Source: Pascua guehoae
Taxonomy: Eukaryota > Basidiomycota > Tremellomycetes > Trichosporonales > Trichosporonaceae
Reading direction: 5' to 3'
Assembly (NCBI GenBank): GCA_001600415.1
Contig: BCJX01000001.1
Span: 3,843,548-3,907,547, forward strand
Length of the DNA: 64,000 nt
The first letter of the stretch is position 1, and each line of letters opens with the position of its first letter. The notes beneath the pieces were generated by a model. It saw only the letters and a list, made by a program, of their open reading frames with translations. It was not told where the DNA came from and did not search any database. Both the position numbers and the translations under genes were made by a program. Positions 10,989-22,800 of the stretch are shown here, in pieces.

Positions 10989-12660
10989 ATGCCCAAGAAG
11001 AGACCAGCCTCCTCGCCACCACGCGCGAGTGCATCAAGAGGATCAGTAGCAAGTTGCTGATCTGCTCAGTCGAGTGGCCGTACCTCGACATCGGTTGAGG
11101 TCTGCGCCGCCCAAGATGCCGCCAAGGCAGCTGCCGACGCTGCCGCCGCTCCCAAAGCCGCCGGCGGCCCACAGAGCCATGCAGCAGACCGCTGAAGCCA
11201 CAGCAGCCGCCAACGACGGGGCAGAGAAGGCCATCGCTGCGACTGCTGCCGCCCAGGCAGCAGCCCAGGCCCCAGCCCAGAAGGCAGCTACGACGACTGC
11301 CATTGCCACCCAGAGGGTAACTTCTGCGAAGGAGGCCGCCGCCAAGTCTGCTGCGTCCAAGCGGGACAGCGAGAACAAGAAGGCCAAGACAGTGTGTGTT
11401 GTGTGTCAGAGCTCATTGCTGACTGGCCAGATTGGCAGGGCCGATTCCAAGACTCCGCCGCCCCCTGGCGCCACCATCGGGAAGAACACAGCTGGTTCAG
11501 CACCTTCATCCAGCTGCTTGTCCCCATTCCTTCCTTGGTCGAGCTGGTCTAGGAGCATCTGGGGGCATAAAACGATCCTGTCGTTCGAGGGATCCTGAGT
11601 TTCGCCGACAATGTCGGCAAGGGTATCACTGTTGACTATCGTGATATTGGCGAGGTAGTGGATTGTGCGTCTATTGATATCAGAGGCTGGGGAATGAAAT
11701 CTAACAAATCAGGGGGATCTGAACTCTCTCGACTATCGCACTCCATTAGCCCTTTGGCGAGGGCTCCTGACTTGGCGCGATTGGGTCACAGTACCCAAAG
11801 AAGTGGGCGATTCTCCCCTTCCGGGAGGCCTCTCACGACAAGACGTCCATGGCCGCTTCTCTCGCCTGCCCAATCATGCTTTTAAGGGCTAAAGGTAGTG
11901 CGAGGAGTGTTTCAACGGCATCTTCGACCTCGTCCAACCGCTCGTCACGGGAGGAAACTTCCCATTGGGTTGTACAGGTGGAGCCGTCATCACCACCAGC
12001 TCCCTGTGCAGCTTTTTTTCACGACCTCTCAGCTGTGCTACTCAACGCACCTGGGACAGGTCACATCGATCTTTTGGGAATGCGGAGGATATATCCGCCA
12101 TGAGGCGTCCGCGGCGGAAATCAAGCAGGGTAGCGGCTTCGTCCTCTTCGCCCCATCGGCATAAGGAATGGTAAAGAAGCCGGGGACGAGACCGCTGACC
12201 TCGATAAGAGCGACAACGAAATGGACGAGGACGATACTGCTCGTAAGCTCGAGATTGTCATTTCGGAAACGATTCCAGACGCTGTCGACATCTCTCGCGT
12301 ATGGCCCACCTGACGGACATTAGACGGCAATGGTGCAACATCGAGGGCGGTCCTGGCACATTGACGACCTTGCAGTTTCTGAATACAATCCCAATGTCGA
12401 CAACGATCTCATCCAGTTCAAGCTTGAACGGCGCGAGGCGCCTCTCATCTCCCATGTCGTGTACGCCTCTCACCCTGTCAACCGCACAGGGATGCACGCC
12501 CTACTCCTCTTACCATGGGATCGATGTACAGAGTGTCCATTCCATGTTCAGCATCGCGCGCGGCGAGATCAATGTGGCAGTCTCTATACTCTCACCCGCA
12601 CCTGCACAAGTGACAACGCTCCTGACGTTGACCATGACCCAGTACCAGGGTTTACGTTGA
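10989..12660 (+). pseudogene. Probable decayed multi-exon gene, unknown function
   Basis: Coding-like segments occur but do not assemble into an open model. An Ala/Lys-rich segment around 11195-11390 can splice (GTGTGT donor, GCTGAC branch) to a frame at 11439 reading GRFQDSAAPW and ending in SLVEL. This frame continues through TAG (11550) and TAA (11568) into SFADNVGKGITVDYRDIGE up to an intron near 11653. After that intron, the frame GDLNSLDYRT...NHAFKG runs into TAA (11890) and TAG (11896). It continues in the same frame as CEECFNGIFDLVQPLVTGG. Further right lie KLEIVISETIPDAVDISR and a frame around 12330-12490 without a clean join. Frame continuity across stops, plus a frame change in the Ala-rich part, suggests a recent pseudogene. 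A functional gene with unusual introns cannot be excluded. No family recognised. Confidence 0.4.
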
Positions 12661-13249
12661 GCCCACGGTTGGGGGTGATGCACGCGGCAGCGTCGGGGGG
12701 CGACTCGGTTGCCGAATGTCGTGGCGCCAGCTTGTGGCACTGGGGCAGGCATCACAGTCATCGAATGATGATGGTCATGGACATATGGGGAAAGGACGAG
12801 TCAAGCCCAGGAGGGGTCGGTCCCCACCAGTCGCGTGCACGAGCTCACCTTTCCCAACTTGTACCATCATCGAGCTCTATTGCATCGCAGAGGGCAATGT
12901 ACAGCCTTTGAGGCAATGTGTAGCCTTCGAGGTAATGACAACTGACACTGCATCATCGCTATTGTATACTGATGGAACACACAACTTTGTAGTCGCCAGG
13001 ACTGCCTGGCGTCCAGGGCGCGGGCATTGCGGCCTGCTGGTTCGTGAGACCGGTGCTCTGGACACAGCAGCGCACTGCCGCATGACAGCCAGGCGCCGGG
13101 ATCCAGTCCCGGCCTTTCATCTTTGAGAGAAGTGGTGGATGGTAGATGGTAGATGATCTCGAGATCGCCTTGTGAGCCACAGCCCTGCTCGACTCGTCCT
13201 TTTCCGACTGCTTTTTGACAGATTCCAAAACACGCCCACGGCTGTGCCC
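12661..13249. other. Intergenic tail of the decayed locus
   Basis: Scattered short open frames without protein-like character, possibly the remaining 3' part of the decayed gene. The right edge borders the stop codon of the minus-strand gene ending at 13250. Confidence 0.4.
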
Positions 13250-15399
13250 CTACTTCTTCACCTTTGCGCCCAAGCCCTCGCGTAAGAGGCTCGACTTTGT
13301 CGGCTTGGGGCCGAGAAACTTGCCAAAGAGGCCGCGCTTCTCGGGCGATGATGCGCCGTTTGGTGCCCCGTTGGATGTGCCCGATGTGCCATTCGTGGGC
13401 CGAGGTGCGCTGCGTGAGTTGCTGGTTTTGCTGGTTTTGCTCGGTGTGCTTGGGGTGGGTTGGGCTTTGGCACCTCCAAAGGAGGGGGCCTTGAGGTTCA
13501 TTGTGGACGCGCGACGCGTAGCCTTTGTCGTGGTTGGGGTAGCCGTCCCGTTGGCAAGGCTCTCGCGCGGGGTGGAGAGGAGCAACATCGAGTGCCGCTT
13601 TGAAGGGGCCTGACGGGTGGGTGGCAATGCGTCGTTTCCGCCAGTGGACGCACGGAGAATGCTTGAGCGGTTGGAGCGCGGGGTCTGGGATCAGCAATGG
13701 TTCGGAGGGAGAGAGGTATCCAAATACACAGGCGATTATCCAGAAGCAGACGTAGAAAGTGGAAGCTGGGAGAACCGTCGGCCGAAGGAGAAGAAGACAA
13801 ACAGATTGTGGATCAGGAGAACGACAAGTTGTTCAGATGCAAAGAGAAACCCCAGAACCCACAACGCCGATCGTTTGTTCCCACGACGCCAACTCACAAT
13901 AGCCGGAGCGGCCAAGCTGGCCGGCAGCTGGACGCTCTTCCTCCTCTCTGCGCGCTCGGCGGCGTCGCGCGCCTTGTTGCGCGCAGCGGCCTCGGCCATG
14001 TCCTTTGGGTCGCGGCGGGGCTCGTCGACGACGTATCCTGCGCGGAGGAGGGCGGCGCGGTTCTGGCGCGGGACGAGGTCGGGCTCGACGACAATACTCG
14101 CCGGCGGCTGGATACTCTTGCGCCGCTCGAGACGCTCGGCTGCGTCACGCGCCTTGTTGCGGAGTGCGGCCGCGTTCATCTCCTCTGCGGTGCGTGTGGG
14201 CGGCTTGGTGTCGACACCGAGGCGGAGGAGGGCGGCGCGGTTGGCGCGCGGCGCCATGGACGGGCTGGCGAGAGAGGGCACGTCCTGCAGTCAGCGTTGC
14301 GCAGAGACGGACGTTGGGAGGATGGTACAGAGGACACAGGTGCGTGACAGCTGGCAAGGAGGCACGCCAGGCACCCGAGGCGAGATACGAGCGCAGGCAC
14401 AAATGTCATGGCATGGATATCCGCAGTTCTTGATTCTCCAAGCCTGCCAAAGACTTCTTGGTGACGACGCGTCGTGCCCACAACTGTGCGCACGCGCGTA
14501 ACCATGTCAAAACTCACCAGCCGCAGGCCCGAGCGTTTGTGCCCTGGGGTATTGTCAAAGTCGACGGGCACGTCCTCGCCCGCGGCCCTGCGGGCGTCGC
14601 GGGGGTCGAACCACTCGAGGCCCTGTCGGAGGGCTGCCGACTTTGTGAGACGGGGTCCCACGCCCTCGATACTGGTAGATGGTGGTGCGGGCCGGGCGCG
14701 GAACGGCGCGCGTCCGTTGCTCGAGGCGTCGTTGGTGGTACTGTGGGAGCTCGAGACGGTCGCGACAGACTGGGTCGTCGAGGGGCGGCGACCCTTTGCG
14801 GGAGAGATGCGAGGGGTCGCGGCGAATGTGGCCGAGCTGGGCGAGGTGGGCGTCGTGGACGCAGGGGTCGGGGTACTGGCGGCGGTGGTGGCGTGGGAGT
14901 CGCCCTGGGCCTGCCGCGGCCGTGTGTGTGCCTGCGCCTGTGCAGGGTGGGAGTCGGGTTGCTGGGATTGCTGGGATTGGGATTGGGATTGGGATTGGGA
15001 TTGGGATTGCTGCTGCTGCGCGAGACGGTTGAGAATGGGGTCGTTGGCAACGTCCACCCCCGTGATCCGTGCGTCTGGCGTACCGGGTGTGCGTGGCGTG
15101 CCAGTCGTGGTAGTCGACGCTGCGGCTGCACGGGGAGTGGATGGGTAGTTGTCGTTACTGCCGTTAGGGAGACCAGCCCGTTTGGCAGCACGCGCGCCCC
15201 GTTTGTAAGTAATGTTGTCGCCACTGGGGTGGTGGGTGTCGGCGACGCCGTCGTGGATGCCAATGTGATTGCCGTCGTCGCTGCCCGACGCGGACGCGGG
15301 TGTCTGCGGCATCATGGGGTCAGGAAACGTGTCGGTGTGAGTCGTCGTCGGCGTGTCCGTCAGGCCAGGGTTGGAGCTACTGAGCGAGCTGGAAGACAT
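13250..15399 (-). CDS. Disordered protein with four copies of a short basic Leu-Leu-Arg motif
   Basis: Three exons on the minus strand (15399-14518, 14284-13898, 13684-13250) join in phase 0 and give 567 residues. The first 250 residues are Ser/Thr/Pro/Gln-rich, including a Gln-Ser run encoded by a GATTGG-type repeat. A motif then appears four times: TKSAALRQGLE (about 260), NRAALLRLGV (about 306), NRAALLRAGY (about 365) and TKSSLLREGL next to the C terminus. The two middle copies head a longer duplicated unit of about 55 residues sharing ALRNKARDAAERLERRKS-type helices and an IQPPAS/VQLPAS end. I do not recognise the family. The repeats look like amphipathic basic binding motifs separated by flexible linkers. 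Introns of 233 and 213 nt are longer than most here. The chosen ATG follows a low-complexity leader; in-frame codons upstream are Pro/Leu-rich and unlikely to be translated. Confidence 0.72.
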
Positions 15400-16700
15400 G
15401 GGTGGTGGTGCAGATGACGGGCGTTGCGGGTGATGGGCAGTCTGGGGCGTGGGGGTTATAAGGAGTGTAGTCGTGTGTGATGGGCAGTGATGGGTTGTCG
15501 GCCGTCGGCAGTGATGACAGTGGGGGGAGGGGGGCAAAGGAGGTCGCCTGAAGCACACGCTTGTGGTGTGGTGTTGACGCGTGTGAAGTGGAGGGCGGCT
15601 AGCGGGGTGTGTTGTGGTAGCAAGTGGGACAGCCAGTGTGCGCGCAAGAAGAGGGTCGGGAAAGGCCAACGAATAGACAACGGAAGAGCAAAGAGGAAAA
15701 GGCGGAAAGGAGGTGTGGAAGAACGAAGGGGAGGGCGGAAAGAGAGGGGAGGAAGAGAGGAGAAGAGAGTGACCTAGAAGAGCAAGTACTCGTTGTGGAA
15801 TGTGGATAATGTCGTTGTGATTATGGCAGCAGGGCAGCGGAGCCAACCGGCGGGGCAGGCAGGCGGACAGGAGGGGGGGGGCGGACAGTGGGCAGTGGTG
15901 GGTGGGTGATCGTAAAGTGGGTCGGGTGGGGTGGGGGTGGGGTGGACGCGTCTCACAGTTAGGGGGGGGAATATCACTAGAACAAGCATCCGAGTAGGGG
16001 TCGTGCCTGGAACCCAGTACTACAGTACAAGCACCCAGTTAGAGGAGAGAGGGACAGGCGGACAGGGAGGAGGAGAGCAGCATGGCTGCAGGCTGGCTGT
16101 TAAGATCCGGTAAACACAACAGGGAGACGGAGGGGGGGCCCATGCGTTTCCATGGCGCGCGCGCGTTGGGTCTGTTTGCCCTCTATTGCCCCTCTCTCGT
16201 CTCTCTCTCTCTCTCTGTGTACGTCACGAGACGCGTCTGCACTCTAGAGATTTTAATACCCGAAACAAGGACACAAACTATCCCCTCCCCTGAACACGCC
16301 CTAGGACACAAACACGCACCCAACCTTGACTGAAATCAGTCACGTGAAGACTCAGCATGGTTTTCGCCTGGATTTGCTTCCGTACCGCCCCTATTCCATC
16401 GCAACGTGGCAATTTGGTTCCGCCTTGTGGATCGATGACGACTGTGGATTGTGGCTTGTCCCAAAAAGCCAGTTGTTGCAGCGCCTCGCCTTTGGAGCCG
16501 CGACAGACGACCGACCTGACGTAGCCCCCACCACCACCACCACCCCTCTCCCCACAGCCCCCTTCAGCCAGCGCCCAAGCAACGTCGCTCGTTCATCATT
16601 CATCTATTGCCCATCGTCCATCGCCACCTGCATCCTTGTTCTTCCCATCCACACACCTCCCTAACACCCCCGAAGCTCCCCCGCTCGATCTCCGCCCACC
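15400..16700. other. Divergent promoter region between the motif-repeat gene and fimbrin
   Basis: The shared upstream region of two divergent genes, with no supported gene inside. The left part is G/A-rich on the plus strand (the C/T-rich leader of the minus-strand gene). A CT dinucleotide run sits near 16195-16215, and the last 150 nt are C-rich, forming the fimbrin leader. Confidence 0.6.
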
Positions 16701-19535
16701 ATGCAGGCCATCCGCCTAAGCAAGAAGTACCCAGAGTTCAAGCAGGACGAGATCTTTGAGCTCATCAACCGCTTCAAGTGAGTACATCTCTTGGAAATGG
16801 CGCCAAGGCCAACAGCGACGTCGGGGGTCCTCGCGTGCTGTACATGGTATGGCAGCTGTCTATTGTTCAGTACGATTTCGACAATGGCCGAACCTATGCG
16901 CCCCATCTCCGCCCGCATGCACTGACGCCCACAGCCAGATCGATGTCGACGACAAGGGCTCGCTCGACAAGGCCGTAGTCATCCAGGCGGTCCAGGAGTC
17001 GGGAAAAGCCGACTACGACACGGTATGTCAACCAGCCATCACAGGCTAGAGTGCAGTGTAGACCATGTGCATTACGGACGGCCAGTGGCCATGTTTCGGT
17101 CTCGGCTGTCTTTTGTCTTCGCAACTTTGGCACGCAAGACTCGTCTCGCCTCTTTCTGCGACCATCTAGACCGCACGGAACTCTGACAGACACACAGGCC
17201 CGCGAGACGCTCAAGAGCGTCAACATCGACTCGTCTGGCCGCGTCGAGCTCGAGGACTGGGTCCAGCTCAACGCGCTCCTCCGCGCCGCCAAGGACCAGC
17301 CAATGTGAGTCCCAGAGGTGGTGCAGTAGTGCGTCGCAGCTGGGGGGCTGTGCAAGATCCAGCAGGTAGTGCACCGCAGCGTCGTCGCCGCCGCTGCCAA
17401 GTCCCTTGCCCATCGGGCTTGCTCTGGAGCCGCTCAATCGTTCCGTATGGCCTTCTGCGCAAGGGCTGCTTGGCGCTCAGACGCACGCGCTCCCCATCCC
17501 TGCCAAGTTGGCCTCGGCTGACTGTCGCAGCATTTCGTCCAACAAGGGCCGTATTGCCGTCAAGGGCACCGCTGGTACCAATGCCCGGCACACGATCAAC
17601 GAGGACGAGCGCCGCTCGTTTACCGACCACATCAACGGCGTCCTTGGCGGCGACCCGGATGTCGGACATCTGCTCCCGATCCCCACCGACACGATGCAGC
17701 TCTTTGACGAGGTCAAGGGTGGGTGTCGAGGCATGCCAAACGGCTGTGGAATGGCTCTGTTACCACGATCAGCCCGCTCGCATTGTTTAGCATGCTAACG
17801 TCACAGACGGTCTGATTCTCTGCAAGCTGATCAACGACTCTGTGCCCGACACGATTGACGAGCGTGTGCTCAACAAGCCGGGCAAGAAGCCGCTGAATGC
17901 GTTCCAGATGACCGAGAACAACAACATCGTCATTACGTCGTCCAAGGGTATTGGGTGCTCGGTTGTCAACATTGGCCCATCGGACATTCAGGAGGGTCGC
18001 GAGCACCTCATTCTCGGCCTCATCTGGCAGATTATCCGCCGTGGTCTCCTGGCCAAGATTGACATCAAGATCCACCCAGAGCTGTACCGCCTCCTTGAAG
18101 ACGGCGAGACGCTCGAAGAGTTCCTTCGCCTGCCCCCAGACCAGATTCTGCTCCGCTGGTTCAACTACCACCTCAAGGCGGCTGGATGGCACCGGAAGTG
18201 AGTCGATGCGTAGCGAGGTGCTGCCATCGTGGCCCGGTTGGCTGCGACGTCGGGCGCGCCTGATCACTTGATGGACGCTATGAGCACCAGTCCTAACCCG
18301 CAGGGTCAACAACTTCTCCAACGACGTCAAGGACGGCGAAAACTACACGATCCTGCTCAACCAGCTCAAGCCAGATGAGTGCTCGCGTGCGCCGCTCCAG
18401 ACGCAGGACCTGCGCCAGCGCGCCGAACAGGTGCTGCAGAACGCGGACCGCATCGGGTGCCGGCGCTTCCTGACTGCCAACTCGCTCGTGGCTGGCAACC
18501 CCAAGCTCAACCTTGCGTTTGTTGCCAACCTGTTCAACACGTGGCCTGGCCTCGAGCCGCCCGAGGAGGGCGAGGCGCCCGAGATTGAAGACTTTGACGC
18601 CGAGGGCGAGCGCGAGGCGCGTGTGTTTACGCTCTGGCTCAACAGTCTCGACGTCGAGCCAGGAGTGTACAACCTGTTTGAGGACCTCAAGGTGAGTTGG
18701 GCCATTGCTGGAGAGTTCAAACGACCCGGCTTCCGACACTGTACCATGGTGCACCACGCTGACACCCAGGACGGCTACGTGCTCCTCCAGGGCTTTGACA
18801 AGGTCATCCCGGGCTCGGTCATCTGGCGCCGCGTCTCCAAGCCCAAGGAGGGCCAGGAGCTGTCGCGCTTCAAGGCAGTGGAGAACACAAACTACGCCGT
18901 CGAGCTCGCAAAGGCCAACGGCATGCACATGGTCGGCATCCAGGGCGCGGACATTACCGACGGCACGCGCACGCTCGTCCTCGGCCTCGTATGGCAGCTC
19001 ATGCGCATCAGCATTACGCAGACGCTCGCGTCCCTGTCCAAGGGCGGCAGGACGGTGACCGACCAGGACATGGTGCGCTGGGCAAACGACACGGTGAAAA
19101 AGGGCGGCAAGAACTCGACCATGCGCTCGTTCAAGGACCCAAGCTTGAGCAACGCAGTCTTCTTCCTCGACCTCCTCAACGGCGTCCGCCCCGGTATTGT
19201 CGACTACAACCTCGTCTACCACTCGGACGATTACGAGGAGAAGCGCCAGAATGGTGAGTGTTGGCGTCTGCGCGGTGCAGGTGAACCGCCTAGTCTTTCC
19301 GCGGTCCTTGTGTTCTCGTGCTCCTGCCCTCGTGCTCGACCTTGAGCCTGTACCCGATCTCCCACCCCCTCCCCAGCACTTCCGCTAACCCCCAGCCAAG
19401 CTCGCCATTTCGATCGCGCGCAAGCTCGGCGCCCTCATCTTCCTCGTCCCCGAGGACATTGTCGACGTCCGCCCCCGCCTCCTGCTCACCTTTGTCGGCG
19501 CGCTCTGGTCCGCATCGCTCCAGGGACACAACTAG
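16701..19535 (+). CDS. SAC6: Fimbrin (plastin), actin-bundling protein
   Basis: Eight exons (16701-16777, 16935-17022, 17198-17304, 17531-17718, 17807-18197, 18304-18691, 18770-19253, 19396-19535) join in phase to give 620 residues, close to the roughly 640 usual for fungal fimbrins. An N-terminal EF-hand pair (IDVDDKGSLDKA near residue 28 and VNIDSSGRVELEDW near 65) is followed by the fimbrin linker with HTINEDERRSFTDHIN. Four calponin-homology domains then form two tandem actin-binding modules. Recognisable blocks include DGLILCKLINDSVPDTIDER, HLILGLIWQIIRRGLL, DGYVLLQGFDKVIPGSV, TLVLGLVWQLMR and a final LVPEDIVDVRPRLLLTFVG. Fimbrin cross-links actin filaments in cortical patches and is needed for endocytosis. 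The EF loops are degenerate in places, so calcium binding cannot be assumed. The ATG sits in a CCACCATG context. Confidence 0.97.
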
Positions 19536-19821
19536 ACTCTCTCCAGCAGATACCTACAGTAGACCTAGGAAGGATGCGCGGCGGGCGTGTGCCGTCGCGC
19601 GCCGTGTGTGTGGTAAGACGGCAGACGAGGCGGTTTGGGTACAAGGCAGGTGGGGCTAAGGTTTATCGTAGTGCGTGCGGCTTAGAATGGCTAGCTCGTA
19701 ATGAATCCATGACAAGATGTACTCTGCAAGAACCGAGTACGAGGGACGCGACGCAACGTACGGGCCAACGTAGTACAGTGTACAATCTAGATAATGACGG
19801 GGGCTACAGAAGCTCGAAACT

Positions 19822-22800
19822 CTATGCTGGCGGTGCGGGCGGTGCCGACGTGTCGGCGCTGGCTCCTACTGGAGATGCCGCATGCGCCGACGGCTCTTCA
19901 CCCGACTCTTTCGGTACATCGTCGACGCCTACGCTCTTGGCCTGGACCACCTCGGCGGGGCTATCCTCCGCTGCTGGTATAACAGGTGCAGGGTCGACGT
20001 CCATCTTGTCTGCCGTGTCCTCTGCCTCCGCAGCGGGCACCGTAACGGTGGCCGCGGGCGAATCCTGTTTGACAGTCTTGTCGACGGCCGTGATAGTGTG
20101 CTCGGGGGCGGGGGCGTCCTTTGCCTCTGCCTCTGCCTCTGGCTCAGACGGCTCGTCAATGACCATGGGCTCGGATTCGGGCTCCGACTTGGCTTCGGGT
20201 TCTGGCTGGGGCCCTGCGCGCTCGGCCTTGTCGTCGCCTGCTTTGTCCCCCTCGGCCTCGGGCTTGTCCGTCTTGTCGCCCGTTGGTTGCTCGACGGCCT
20301 CGCTCTTGTCGCGGGGCTTGTCGGTCACGTCGCTGGGGACGTCGGCCTTGGCGCTTACGTCGTCCTTGTCGCTCGCCTGCATGGCTTCGCCAGCCGGTTC
20401 GCTCGTCTTTTCGACGCTGTCACGGGCCTTGGCGGTCTGGACCTCGGGCGCGAGCTTTGAGCCATCAGAGGGCTCGGAGACGTCGGGCTCGAGCTTGGCA
20501 GTTGTGGAGAGAGGCGCATCGTCGGTGACGATAGGCTGGTCGTCGTCACCGACCTTGCCGTTGGGTGGCACACTGGCGTCCTTGCCGTTGGGGGCCACCT
20601 CATCACCGGCCTTGTCGTCGGCCGGCGCCTCGGTGCCATTCTTGCCGTCCATCGGCACATCGTCGTTGTCCTCGGCACCGAGTGACGCACTGCGCTCGAC
20701 CCAGCGGAACACGTCGGCGGGGCAGAGCACGCCCTTGTCCGCGTCGAGCTGGAGCGCGAGGCCCTGCGCGACCCAGTGCGCCGCACGGGGCTCGAGCGCC
20801 TCGGCGAGCATCTCGTCGCCTGCCTTGATGTGCAGCCGTGGCGCGCCGTGGTCCGTGGGGCGTAAACTGATTTTGTATCTGGCATTAGCAAGGATGGGGC
20901 AGCTTGGGCCAACTCACTTGTCGTCGGCTGTGCCAAACTCCAGATCGTGCGTCCACAGACTCTGCTCTCCGCGCTCGTCGCCGGGCACGTCGACCCACCC
21001 GCCAAGCATGTCGGGAGCGTATGCAAACCCAGCCTGGCCGCTGAGGAAGATCATCTGTCCCGGGATAGGTGGCGGCAGGTCGCCATTCTCAGCTGCGAGC
21101 GCTGCTGCGTCCTCGGCGTCCACAGCCAAGTCCTGTGGGAGGACACCGGCGGACGCGGCCACATCCTCGTGCAAGGGAGCCCAACCAAGCTCAGCCTCTC
21201 GCTGGCGCTGCAGCTCAGCCATGAAGAGCTTGCGCGCTGCGCGCTTCGGGATGCGCGATATAAACTTCTTGTCCACCTGCCCGCGTGTTAGCTTTCAGAT
21301 GAATCAACCACTGTGTTGTTTACCCACCTTGATGCGCTCGACGCCCTCGACCACTATACTTGCGCCATCGTGCCCATTGCCCCAACCGCGGGTGACGACG
21401 CCGTTGCGCTCAGTGGCAGTGTAGCGTACCAGGCGGGGCACGATGCGGACAGTCACGTTGACCACGTCATTGTCGCTCCGCGTCGCGGCGCCGCCCCACC
21501 GGATCCAGCCAGCGTGGACGAGCACCAGACCCAAGTCTGAGTCGTCCGTATACACATCTGTGCCCCAGATGCGGCGCTCTGTCCGTGCCTGTCCACCCTC
21601 GCCCCACCCCAGACCGACGACGGCACCCTCTGTGCCCGCAGGACGCGCCTCGTCCCACCCAGGCTCGCCGCGCACCTTCCAGCGAGTGCCAAGGAAGCCG
21701 CCCCCCACACGGACAACCACCAAGCCACCCTCATTTGCGTGGCATGAGGAACGTGTCTGCGCAAGCGACCACGACGAGCCACGGTACACCTCGTTCCCAA
21801 CGACACGGCCAAGGTCCACATTGCTCATGGGAAGCGACTTGAGCCACGCTTCGACCGGCGCAGACGAGACCTCTGGCCACTTCTTCACAGCCACTGTGAG
21901 CGCAGACCAGTCACGCGGGGCAGGTTTTTCCTCCTCCTTGCGACGCTTGCGGCCTCCACCCCGTCGAGCCGTTGTCGTTGTCGTCGCCGCCGGAGCTGGC
22001 TCTTCAGCAGCCGCGTCGGCCCGCGGACGCTTTGCAGACTCGCGCGGTGTGTATGTGTACTCGGTCTCGGGCTTTGTGTATCCGTACTGTCGACGCTCCG
22101 CAGGCGGCGGTGCAGCTGGCGGCAATGCAGGGGGTTGAGCAGCAGCGGCTGGAGGCGGTGCGGCTGCTGCCTTTTCGGCAGCGTACGTGTCGGGCCGGTT
22201 GATGACCTCAATGTGTCGTGTGTACATTGGCTGCTGCTGAGGCTGCTGAGGCTGCGATTGCGGCTGCTGTGGTTGCTGGGGCTGCTGCTGTTGCGGTTGC
22301 TGTTGTGTCTGCTGTTGCTGCTGCTGCTGCAGCGGCGGCTGAGGCGCACGCTGCTGGCGGTAGATGTCGGTATACGCAGTGGACGGCTGACGCGGCGGCT
22401 GGAACGGCTTGGTCTCAACCCCATAGACAGCACGACGTTGCTGCTGCTCCTTTTCGAAACGAGCACGGTCTTCGCGTTCACGAGCGAGCTGGCGCTCCTT
22501 CTCCCTCTCACGCTCACGTTCGCGTTCCAATTCCCGCTCGCGTTCCTTTTCCCGCTGCTCGCGCTGGTCACGGTCACGCTGTTCGCGATCACGTTGCTCA
22601 CGCTCACGTTCGCGCTGGTCGCGCTCCTTTTCACGCTCACGCTGGTCACGTTCGCGCCGCTCCCTCTCCTGGGCTCCGAACGCGAACGGATAGCCGCCGC
22701 CGCTGCCGAGGAAGCTGCCACCACCGATGCCGCCGTATGAGCTGTATGGTTGGGTATACGCCGACGCATACGTCGAAGAGAAGGAATAGGGCGGCCGACC

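Noticed and set aside
10493..11098. Phe/Ser/Leu-rich frame across the polypyrimidine tract
   Set aside because: Arises only from C/T-rich DNA; the sequence FLPFFFSS-type is not a plausible membrane protein.
14590..14625. GGGTCGAACC resembling a tRNA T-arm
   Set aside because: No D arm, anticodon arm or acceptor stem pairing around it, and it lies inside a coding exon of the minus-strand gene.
15000..15020. GATTGG repeat taken as a CRISPR- or telomere-like array
   Set aside because: It is a short in-frame coding repeat for Gln-Ser in a eukaryotic gene; no spacers, no telomere motif.
14458..15417. 319-codon plus-strand frame with Gly/Leu-rich repeats
   Set aside because: Antisense shadow of the minus-strand motif-repeat gene; the GLGLGL run is the reverse of its Gln-Ser-encoding repeat.
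19574..21424. 616-codon plus-strand frame rich in Ser/Ala
   Set aside because: Antisense of the acidic tail of the Rxt3-like gene, whose domain match is decisive for the other strand.
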